The notes beneath the pieces are model-generated. The model was not told the DNA's origin, did not search any database, and worked only from the letters and a program-made list of their open reading frames with translations. From positions 153,508-217,507 of the forward strand of contig VHIT02000017.1 in the NCBI GenBank assembly GCA_009768925.2: 64,000 bases of DNA, given 5' to 3'. Numbering within the stretch: the first letter of the stretch is position 1; every line of letters starts with the position of its first letter. The DNA is from Cryptosporidium bovis. Lineage: Eukaryota; Apicomplexa; Conoidasida; Eucoccidiorida; Cryptosporidiidae. Shown piece after piece: positions 57,701 through 64,000 of the stretch. Position numbers and translations under genes: made by a program.

Positions 57701-59471
57701 TAGTCTAACATTAAAAACGGAATGTATTGGTAACAAAGTAAAAAAAGAGACAATATTTACGGCTACTAACGAGAATATCATAATACTTGACGAAAACAAT
57801 TCAATAGTAAGTAGCAGAGACGTTGACATAGATATAATTCCGTTTGTTGATGTTGAGGACGAAGTTAAGAATGCACCTATAAGGGAAATGCCATCTCCAT
57901 TCTTCACAGCAGCATTACCGATAATAGGTGAGATAGCAGGAAGAGCGTTTCCATTTATGAAAGACATATCAAAACTTGGATCAGGGAGTCAAAAAATACC
58001 CGAGTCTGATAGAAAACCTATAACTGCTTCCGCGATTTTACCTAATTTGGATATATTTTCAACAGCAGAACAGTTTAGACAGAATATTACGAAGAATCAT
58101 CAACATGAGAGACCAAATATTTACTATGACCCATCTTTGCTTCCTCAAAATAATAATAATAATTTAAATGGTATACCTACAGTGTTACCGTATGATCAAT
58201 TCGGTCAACAAAATTATTATTTAAATAGCAGAAATGACCAACATACAAACAATCAAAACATACCATATCCTATTCCACAATACGGAAACAACTACGATTC
58301 AAACTTTAGACCGATTAGTTATTATTATCCAGTAAACAATGCACCACAATATGGCTATCAGCCACAAATGGTTCCAAATAGTGGCTACCAGCAAAATAAT
58401 TTTATGCCTCATGACATAAATCAACCACAACAATCGAACCAAAACGGATTCCATATAAGTAATCAGCAACAATTTAATCAGAACGAGATACCTTTAGATA
58501 GTCAACAAGGAAACGCAATACCAACATTGGGAAACCAAAATAGTGGTAATGATCTGAATTCAGCTTCCGATTCAAGTTCTGACACTATTTCTTTGGTTAC
58601 AACCGGTACAACAACAACAACTACTACTACTACCACTACTACTACCACTACTACCACTACTACTACTACCACTACTACTACTACTACCACCACTACTGCT
58701 ACCACTACTACTACTACTACCACCACTACTGCTACCACTACTACTACTACTACCACCACTACTACTATCACTACTACCAATACTACCACCACTACTGCTA
58801 CCACTACTACCACTACTACCACCACTACTACTACCACTACCACTACTACCACCAAAACTATCATAACAAGTACGACTTCCTCAGGAAGTTTGTCAAAGGT
58901 TAATGTTGTAAATTCAATCCTAGGACAGGGTGATCAGTCAAACAGAAATAATGATCGTTCTATTGACCATTTATTTTCGACAGAAACTGATAACTCATAT
59001 AGTGCAGACAACTACAGTTGTAAAGAAGATAAACAGTGGTTAGTAGAACACGATAAATTGTTAAATCAAGTATCTGGGGTAACAAATAAATACAAGGTTA
59101 TAATAGTAAACATTCTGAGTCAAGATAATTCTGATTACAATTACTTGCAGGGTTTGTATAGTTTTAATGGAATATTCAATGAGAGACCCTCGTACAGGCA
59201 TTTCGTGAATGGAGTAAAACATGAAACAAATAATAAACCAGTATTACAAAATTCAAACAGGGATATATCTATATTTTATGATAGGAGACTAGAATCATGG
59301 ATATTTGGAGATCAAGAAAATATGGGTTATGATAGCAGTGGTTCAATATACATTTCGAGTTCAAAAAGTCGTTGTTTAGTGCCTTGGGATCCAAGTATAG
59401 AATGGAACATAAAAAATACTCAAAAAAAAATATCACTGATAATTTCAGTTAGAGCAGGTGAAAACTATTAG
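54735..59471 (+). CDS. Large secreted modular poly-Thr protein (unknown function)
   Basis: The 1578-residue protein starts with a signal peptide (MRYTRFIYFGVISLFNFASN). A Cys motif CNNMVKDKDEEGVDCGGPCR (about 146-165) is the GVDCGGxCxxC type found in many extracellular proteins. From about 255 onward there are some six divergent copies of a 100-130-residue Trp- and Cys-containing module: CKYITVKYLGSN...GRRVTLLWKENYWVCLD...LGYIQD and CSYIEIKGT...SRVILFYWTGIRWIC...LGYIEGN are the clearest pair. A Pro/Gln/Asn-rich stretch (about 1110-1290) leads to a Thr-rich run (1292-1373), probably an O-glycosylation platform. A last divergent module closes the protein without a membrane anchor or GPI signal. 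Mucin-like secreted proteins are typical of Cryptosporidium surface and secretory organelles. I cannot match it to a named one. Single exon. Confidence 0.85.
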   Translation: MRYTRFIYFGVISLFNFASNSKSEPLPYSSDDLTVVPFPPIIPIGGGYSPFVENDNNTVEYIQKSGNDYFGRELSNIVNYPVFRLTSFFSDINRQVWAFVFGKEKKVLAYHTEIKPVSDPLHLGNFWNLISSNSKTSPIKLKFFYPSCNNMVKDKDEEGVDCGGPCRPCDTFLDCNVGSEDLKKHSVLKHSTCIGRLKHGEYCSLTCPIGYRMKYDARISQEIYSQCYDGFLNKISFSDSKYQEEYEIHGINDLCENSLKSTCKYITVKYLGSNENINENENENKMECEGIFTSIPRYHEKKMYWTSVNSKGRRVTLLWKENYWVCLDTNLNKILGYIQDSDPDHTLKGNQNNKLIWIPWSEGGPIADKRSYATVSCENLENYRHQKKCNTLLMHGWNYGANYNGIWVFVGDMVDEFSRDTRAIYIKPYSKLVLLYNYFRLQWEIYEGKGDGSYVELINTMKEENGIKDRVLSENIIGINDNSRKWKLRAINSNPSSIPTSGRWISIVINREKSGVMYEPKDYLIDITCNEKITTLTGGELNIDSNKLVNPTNLKPLMCSGTPIMSFFPKIDYSDISFKPRNNYIKENNVKYGENSCSYIEIKGTTVEAMECSGIFKREEFGENEYIWRKIGSNSRVILFYWTGIRWICTINDHSNAILGYIEGNNMNLGNWLNKIDPSAGAYIKTDTVVKCLNSVNNSNKELLCNHSAMNNWPLYLQELNGNWELKYNKKSSNNEKGSSNDHLIPNSMEDFYYEHYGLNSCKWYLFFDKKLGYYVITKVYPNKDNKESGYVAINRNIKGMPFIKGQESHNFEWLHYDSNNKNKQLETSYISASCKDESETSKMNDTQTSFVGKRSKTRFLSDVNSNKMWKNAISNSKLFKREEIELCNEYNITGFSKQLESFNGIWTRSEINNTGDYYNNVLKLFKCTNNNNKDAYIYFAEAPLNRTGWFLDYDLNPLNGFIALGSNSTLDKFNNDWRLWSLNEKKWNSLTLKTECIGNKVKKETIFTATNENIIILDENNSIVSSRDVDIDIIPFVDVEDEVKNAPIREMPSPFFTAALPIIGEIAGRAFPFMKDISKLGSGSQKIPESDRKPITASAILPNLDIFSTAEQFRQNITKNHQHERPNIYYDPSLLPQNNNNNLNGIPTVLPYDQFGQQNYYLNSRNDQHTNNQNIPYPIPQYGNNYDSNFRPISYYYPVNNAPQYGYQPQMVPNSGYQQNNFMPHDINQPQQSNQNGFHISNQQQFNQNEIPLDSQQGNAIPTLGNQNSGNDLNSASDSSSDTISLVTTGTTTTTTTTTTTTTTTTTTTTTTTTTTTTTTATTTTTTTTTTATTTTTTTTTTTITTTNTTTTTATTTTTTTTTTTTTTTTTTKTIITSTTSSGSLSKVNVVNSILGQGDQSNRNNDRSIDHLFSTETDNSYSADNYSCKEDKQWLVEHDKLLNQVSGVTNKYKVIIVNILSQDNSDYNYLQGLYSFNGIFNERPSYRHFVNGVKHETNNKPVLQNSNRDISIFYDRRLESWIFGDQENMGYDSSGSIYISSSKSRCLVPWDPSIEWNIKNTQKKISLIISVRAGENY
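58608..58853 (+). repeat. ACN triplet tract encoding about 82 residues, nearly all Thr
   Basis: The tract is mostly acc/act/aca codons in mixed order, with a few gct (Ala), atc (Ile) and aat (Asn). Codon mixing argues against simple recent slippage of one triplet. It keeps the frame and lies inside the secreted modular protein. Confidence 0.92.
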
Positions 59472-60615
59472 AGGTTTGATAGCAATGTTTATTGAAGTAA
59501 TAAATATAAGTAACAAAAATCGTTTTATCATTTATATTTACATATGTAAAATCAAAAAAAGTATATTAGTTTAACGGGCATATTTTCAATTTAAATTTTT
59601 TGTTTTATTATTGAAATAAATCAAGTTAAAATATGTAATATATTATAATAGCAATTATTTCAATATAAATTTTATTTCAAGAGTTGAAAAAAATAAACGT
59701 TACAGTGACCCACAAATCTAATGTATAGGCAGTACAGTGCATACACATCAATTTGTAAGACTACAAAAGAATCATATATAGTAAAACAATAATAAAGTGA
59801 TGGTCACTTTGGCGATGGAATTATTGAGGTGATTGCACAGTAATTAAAGAAATTAAATAGAAAATAAGTATTTATATGAAACAATACGGATAAAATCGAT
59901 GTCAAGAGAGAAAAAATAGGAAAGTACAGAGAAAGTTGGAGTGGGGAATAGAAACCATAACAATGGAGTAGTGGTTTTGAATGGATAGTTATTAGTTTGT
60001 TACTAATTAAAGCGAATGTATTTGAAGATGCAAATACTGTAATATACAATTTTAAATCAGTGCAAGGCGCTAATAGTTGTTTAAACAAGCTTAAAGCAGG
60101 GATAAAAACTAAAATACATTAATTTATTATTCATAGTATTCTGAATTGACAAAAATTACAATAAATACAGAGAATATCTAAAATAAATGTTAGAGTTTTT
60201 GATTAAAAGTAAGGGTTGAAGCAGTAAATTCGCTTTAAAGGGTTTGCTATATATTGAATCGCCTTGTAATTTTAATGGAAAAAGGCGAGATAGAGTTTGG
60301 ATTTTTTTCTAAATAAAACAATCTTTATAATTTAATAGTGTAACGATATTGAAAATAGGAAATATTGTTTTAATGTATATATGCCATTTTTAAGATAATA
60401 TATAGCAAATTTGTGATTTAATTTGGTATAATTAAAGTACCTTTTTCTTTGGTTTAACTGGTTTTAAATAATCGATATATTAATTTACATTGAAAACAAC
60501 AGTATTGGTGTAAATAAGGGAAAATAAATTCATTTACTATTTTATTAAGCATTTGTTAAGGTTTAAGCACCATTAAATGTAACATTGTTGCAATAGGTGA
60601 TATTTATATATAGAA
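59472..60615. other. Large intergenic region before the CRAL-TRIO gene
   Basis: About 1.14 kb of very AT-rich DNA between two plus-strand genes. The open frame at 59804-60088 (minus) starts at TTG and has no recognisable content. A near match to the GGCGCC motif (aaGGCGCTaa) lies near 60065. No RNA gene is visible. Confidence 0.42.
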
Positions 60616-62895
60616 ATGCATAAATCCAAATCAATTTTTAACGCAAGTAGTTGGGACAATGCCTTAGCAGCAAATTTCATCTACAATCCCCTGGAAATAT
60701 CTGAAAAGATAGATGAAAATACAATGCCAAGTGAGATATTATTCTTTAAACCAATAGGTGACGACGTGTTTACAATTTTTCATCAAGGATCACATAATGA
60801 ATTTAAAGTACGTCAAATATTTTTGAATGTTGAACTATTGGATAGCGAGAAAAAGATGTTGATGGAATTTGATGAGTTTCTTGAAACAAATGGAATAGTA
60901 TTGCCAGAGTTTATGAGGTCATTATCTTTAAGAGTGTTGATGTTTAACAAAAGGAGGCATGAACACACATACATAACAAAAACAATGAGTCATATGATGA
61001 GTATGTTCCAATGGAGAGTAATTACGTATCCCATAAGCGATATTGAAATAAATTTAAGAAGGGATTTGGAGAGTGGTATGATATATTGGTACGGAAGGGA
61101 TTATTGTTTAAGACCAATACTCGTGATAAAGCTTTCTAGGATAAGTAAACATTACCCACTTGAAAGATTTATTCGTTTAATCGTTTTTTGCATGGAATGG
61201 GGAATGAGATATTTAATGTGTCCGGGTAAAGTTGAAACGTGTCTGGCATTTATAGATATAAGAGGCGTTAGTTTAACTTCATTCCCAATTTCAACAATGA
61301 GTGAGATATCATCACTATTGACTAATCAGTATTCATTTAGATTATACAAAATGTTCGTATTGCATGATTCCTTATTTATACAAGCAATATGGAACTTAAC
61401 TAAACAATTTTTAACTGACCTTCAGCAACACAAAATCATAATTAGCAGAAATGATATAAGATCCCATTTATTTGGAATGGTACATCCTTGCCAAGTTGAG
61501 GAACAATTTGGTGGGAAGCAAAAAAACAGGACTTTTCCTTTTTATCCATTTGTTTTTCCGAAAGGACCATTTGTTGATCCAAACATTCATCCACCAAACG
61601 GATTTACCCGTTTTATTTTGGAGAAAGGGGACAATTTACCTGACTTTAACAAGATTTCAAACTGTCATTTGTTGTTTAACAAGTATAATGTTTTGGGTAA
61701 ACTAATATATAATAAAACTGAAAATGCTAATAATGATATAGTTTTTGATATAGATGGTATAAATAAATTGAGAAAGTGTATGCTGGATCATTTTAATATA
61801 GATATTGGTCAAAGTAACGATATATATAACAGTACTAGTGACATGAATACGATTATTAATAATATTAGTAGTGATGGTCACAAAAATAACAATAAAAAGG
61901 AAAACTATTTTGATCACATAGGAGAAGAAGCTGAAAGCAGGGAAAAATTAGAGTCGAAAACAAATCCTCAAATTAACAATAATGATTCGGTTGGAATAAA
62001 TACACTCACGTTACTTAAATCCTCAAAGGATTATTCAAGGGAAATGGAGATAGGAATAATAAACACGATTAATATTAATTCAGATATAGCATCAATAGGA
62101 GATAGAAGTCAACATTTTATTAAGGAATATTCGGTCAAATCTAATAATAATCAGTCGGTTATATCTAAAAGTTCAGAAATCATTTATGAACCGTCTTCGA
62201 ATCGTGACTATTACAGATCCGTTTCCAATAAAACTTCTGAGTGTATTGATAGAAATATGTATTTTGAGGAACTGAAAAACAGTCTTATTATCGAAGGCCA
62301 ATGTTATGATCAAGAAATATTCAGATCTTTTGGAGTTTTACCTATAACTTCGGAAAATTTAAAATTTTTAATAGGAAAAAAGAGAAATATTAAAAAAACA
62401 AATAAAAATAACTCAAGCTTTAGATCTTCAAACTCTAATTTAGAAGATTGTGTTTCACATCAAACAGAAATATGTGACAATGGTCTAATTAGATTTGAAT
62501 CTGCAAGGAGCAATTTGGACTCTAGTGAGAATTTAAATCAGACCAAAAGTGATTATCAAATTCCAAAGACGAGTGCAAAAAATGGTAACACTCCAGCTCT
62601 TTCCCCGTCATCACATTCTTACTTTTCTTCAAATTCAGAAAGCAACAACAGTTTACAGTTGTCCTCGCTGAAAACGCCTTCTTTTTGTTCGAATTCCTTT
62701 GCAAATAATTCTAACAGCCTTGTAGATAGCAACGTAAGATTTAAAGTATCGAGAAAGAAAAGAATCAAACTCAAAATTTACAGAGCCATAAGAAAAATAA
62801 GGTCTAGTATACCTTCAGTTGATGAAAATAATAATGAATTTTCAAAAAATTACAGAAACCAAAGCAATCTTATTCACAACCGTTCCACTCTCTAG
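60616..62895 (+). CDS. CRAL-TRIO (SEC14-like) lipid-transfer domain protein
   Basis: The 759-residue protein has a short N-terminal part, then helices like the CRAL-TRIO N-domain (VLPEFMRSLSLRVLMFNKRR, about 95-114). The lipid-binding lobe runs from about 130 to 300: SGMIYWYGRDYCLRPILVIK, FIRLIVFCMEWGMRYLMC, ETCLAFIDIRGVSLTSFPI, YSFRLYKMFVLHDSLFIQAI. The G.D..RPI.V and ...D..G.s... patterns are those of SEC14 proteins, which exchange phosphatidylinositol and phosphatidylcholine between membranes. FGGK at about 304 corresponds to the usual PExLPxxxGG.. ending. The C-terminal 400 residues are Asn/Ser-rich, with a basic stretch near 715-735 (KVSRKKRIKLKIYRAIRKIR). Single exon, ATG at 60616. Confidence 0.78.
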   Translation: MHKSKSIFNASSWDNALAANFIYNPLEISEKIDENTMPSEILFFKPIGDDVFTIFHQGSHNEFKVRQIFLNVELLDSEKKMLMEFDEFLETNGIVLPEFMRSLSLRVLMFNKRRHEHTYITKTMSHMMSMFQWRVITYPISDIEINLRRDLESGMIYWYGRDYCLRPILVIKLSRISKHYPLERFIRLIVFCMEWGMRYLMCPGKVETCLAFIDIRGVSLTSFPISTMSEISSLLTNQYSFRLYKMFVLHDSLFIQAIWNLTKQFLTDLQQHKIIISRNDIRSHLFGMVHPCQVEEQFGGKQKNRTFPFYPFVFPKGPFVDPNIHPPNGFTRFILEKGDNLPDFNKISNCHLLFNKYNVLGKLIYNKTENANNDIVFDIDGINKLRKCMLDHFNIDIGQSNDIYNSTSDMNTIINNISSDGHKNNNKKENYFDHIGEEAESREKLESKTNPQINNNDSVGINTLTLLKSSKDYSREMEIGIINTININSDIASIGDRSQHFIKEYSVKSNNNQSVISKSSEIIYEPSSNRDYYRSVSNKTSECIDRNMYFEELKNSLIIEGQCYDQEIFRSFGVLPITSENLKFLIGKKRNIKKTNKNNSSFRSSNSNLEDCVSHQTEICDNGLIRFESARSNLDSSENLNQTKSDYQIPKTSAKNGNTPALSPSSHSYFSSNSESNNSLQLSSLKTPSFCSNSFANNSNSLVDSNVRFKVSRKKRIKLKIYRAIRKIRSSIPSVDENNNEFSKNYRNQSNLIHNRSTL

Positions 62896-63450
62896 TGTTC
62901 ACTCATTCTATCTCTAAAAAACATTCAGATATGCCGTAAATTCGATGTTTCACTTCCATGAATTCCCACACACTTGAATGGAAGAAAAAATAGAAATAAA
63001 TTGTGCCATGCCTATTTGCCGTTCACGTTTTATTCACCATTTTATTCGAATTTTGGCATGTTTACTCCTGGCCTAAACAAAAATTTCTAGTTGTTCAGTG
63101 TGTAAGCATGCGCATAGATGTGTTCGTGGGTTAATTGGAGCTATATTACCAAGTATTTTTAATTCTTTCTTATCAACAAATTTACATGTCTGTTTCCAAT
63201 GAATGTCAAATTTGCTGTTATGATCGTTTGGCGCCTACACTCAGCCGCATTTTCGCCTGGCGGGTACTGGTCGGCTATTTAAATTCAATTTAAAAAAATA
63301 TATTAAATGTATGTTTATATACATAAATATTATTTATTTATGTATACGGATTTAAATATATAAATTAATGGTAGGTATATTATTGTTAAATTCTCTTAAA
63401 TATATAATAGGTAAAAAAGGGAAGTTCGGGACTCATTTATTTTTGGATTA
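62896..63450. other. Intergenic region upstream of the DIX-domain gene
   Basis: About 555 bases. Contains GGCGCC at 63230-63235 and a short GC-richer patch after it (cgcctggcgggtactgg, about 63255). The last 150 bases are very AT-rich. No gene is visible. Confidence 0.45.
63230..63235. promoter_or_regulatory. GGCGCC palindrome (E2F-like promoter motif candidate)
   Basis: The hexamer, in context tttGGCGCCtac, lies about 215 bases upstream of the DIX-domain ATG. A partial copy (tggcggg) follows about 30 bases later. Function is inferred. Confidence 0.48.
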
Positions 63451-63933
63451 ATGATGGGGTCCGAGACCAATACATTTGTTGTTTATTACTTTATTCCATC
63501 AGATGGAGATTGTGAGGAATACCCTAATGCATTTAAGGTTAAAAGCACAAATAGATACCTAACTGTTCGTCAAGTTAAAAATTCCTTTCCATTACCTGGG
63601 GTTTACTATTTTAGGTTTAAAGTTAGATTTGGCGATTTATTTGCATGGTTGGATCTAAAAAATGATGATGACATTATTCCCTTTTTTGGTGATGCTATAG
63701 TTTCAAAAGTATTAAGACTAAACTGGGAACCAAAAAGCAAAAGCAACCAAAAACCTTCCAATAGCAAAACACAACAAAATCAACAAGTTGTAATGTCTTC
63801 TCAAAGCAGTATAAGTCATGGCCATAATTCATATTGTCATATTCCAAGCGGTATCCAACCACCTCCACCACCACCACCTCCCCCACCCCCCCCACATTTC
63901 AACTATCCTATCTGTAATTATTTAATAATATAA
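63451..63933 (+). CDS. DIX-domain protein (SOSEKI/Dishevelled-type polymerising domain)
   Basis: The 160-residue protein has one domain at about 6-93, TFVVYYFIPSDGDCEEYPNA, then LTVRQVKNSFPLPGVYYFRF, then VRFGDLFAWLDLKNDDDIIP and FGDAIVSKVLRL. The VxYY, the early polar loop, the LTVRxVK helix, the FxWxDLxxDDxxxP motif and the final strand fit the DIX fold, and resemble plant SOSEKI DIX-like domains more than Dishevelled. DIX domains form head-to-tail filaments that drive polar complexes in plants and Wnt signalosomes in animals. After residue 95 the sequence is Gln/Ser-rich with a run of about 12 Pro (137-148) and a short hydrophobic tail. ATGs at 63451 and 63454 are both possible. Single exon as read; a later exon cannot be excluded. 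Confidence 0.68.
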   Translation: MMGSETNTFVVYYFIPSDGDCEEYPNAFKVKSTNRYLTVRQVKNSFPLPGVYYFRFKVRFGDLFAWLDLKNDDDIIPFFGDAIVSKVLRLNWEPKSKSNQKPSNSKTQQNQQVVMSSQSSISHGHNSYCHIPSGIQPPPPPPPPPPPPHFNYPICNYLII

Positions 63934-63972
63934 AACCATTGATATTGTGATTACTCATCTTTTGTAATAAGA

Positions 63973-64000
63973 ATGTCTGACTGGGATACTATCGTAAAAG
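63973..64000 (+). CDS. Probable multiprotein bridging factor 1 (MBF1/EDF1), first nine codons only
   Basis: An ATG at 63973 opens MSDWDTIVK before the window ends. The SDWDTV(T/I) start is the well-known N-terminus of MBF1/EDF1, a small coactivator that also senses collided ribosomes. Only nine residues are available, and the ATG lies 39 bases after the DIX gene's stop, so the call is tentative. Confidence 0.45.

Noticed and set aside
58502-58864. Minus-strand frame of nearly pure Val.
   Set aside because: It is the antisense of the poly-Thr tract in the secreted protein.
59804-60088. 94-residue minus-strand hydrophobic frame in the gap before the CRAL-TRIO gene.
   Set aside because: It starts at TTG, has no upstream exon that I can find, and reads as Leu/Phe/Ser-rich chance sequence.
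1-64000. Search by eye for tRNA genes (GGTTCRANNCC and its complement) and for U1, U2, U4 and U6 snRNA signatures.
   Set aside because: No stretch combined the T-loop with a cloverleaf, and no ATACTTACCTG or ACAGAGA core in the right setting was found. A computed scan with tRNAscan-SE or Infernal would settle this.

Overview
The window looks like a piece of an apicomplexan nuclear genome, most probably Cryptosporidium. The evidence is: strongly AT-rich DNA; closely packed genes on both strands; most genes without introns and a few with short GT..AG introns (55-224 bases); Asn/Ser-rich low-complexity inserts in housekeeping proteins; a duplicated pyrophosphate-type phosphofructokinase; and signal-peptide proteins with poly-Thr, Pro-rich or Lys/Glu-rich tracts. 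The species cannot be fixed from the sequence alone. Everything is identified by reading motifs, with no database search.

Layout. 1-10.9 kb: the N-terminus of proteasome subunit RPN2 (minus, runs off the edge), PP1 inhibitor-3, exosome RRP41, DNA polymerase eta, ribosomal protein S11, a three-exon lipid kinase (phytol kinase/Dgk1 type) whose first exon is recovered here, a Nopp140/SRP40 C-domain protein, a BET1-type SNARE and a histone-fold TAF11-like protein. 12-23 kb: a secreted repeat protein, NMD3, a BAG6-like ubiquitin-domain protein, an EEF1AKMT4-like methyltransferase and a small unknown protein. 24-32 kb: two adjacent paralogues that join IQ motifs to a CBM48-like domain, a two-exon HYPK-like UBA protein and COG6. 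32.5-38.5 kb: PPi-phosphofructokinase, a minus-strand SRP (7SL) RNA gene, KISH and a spliced SARNP/Tho1. 38.9-53 kb: a small membrane protein, WBP4-like zinc finger, RFC2, a tandem GAF protein, a dual-specificity phosphatase, a PDP-like PP2C, an RMI2-like OB-fold protein, a three-exon unknown, a PSTAIRE CDK and a heptatricopeptide-like repeat protein. 53.7-64 kb: SDE2, a 1578-residue secreted modular poly-Thr protein, a CRAL-TRIO/SEC14 protein, a DIX-domain protein and the first codons of a probable MBF1.

How the genes relate. There is no operon and no single pathway. Recurrent themes are RNA processing and ribosome export (RRP41, NMD3, WBP4, SDE2, SARNP, Nopp140-like), DNA replication and repair (Pol eta, RFC2, RMI2-like), the secretory route (SRP RNA, KISH, BET1, COG6, SEC14-like) and two large exported proteins. 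Several intergenic promoters carry the palindrome GGCGCC, which stands out in this AT-rich DNA and resembles the E2F-like motif reported for Cryptosporidium promoters.

The best-supported non-coding feature is the SRP RNA at 36817-37123 (minus). It shows a GGAG-capped helix 6, a canonical helix 8 core and long-range helix 5 pairing. Two further intergenic inverted-repeat structures, near 23.3 kb and 32.1-32.2 kb, are unexplained.
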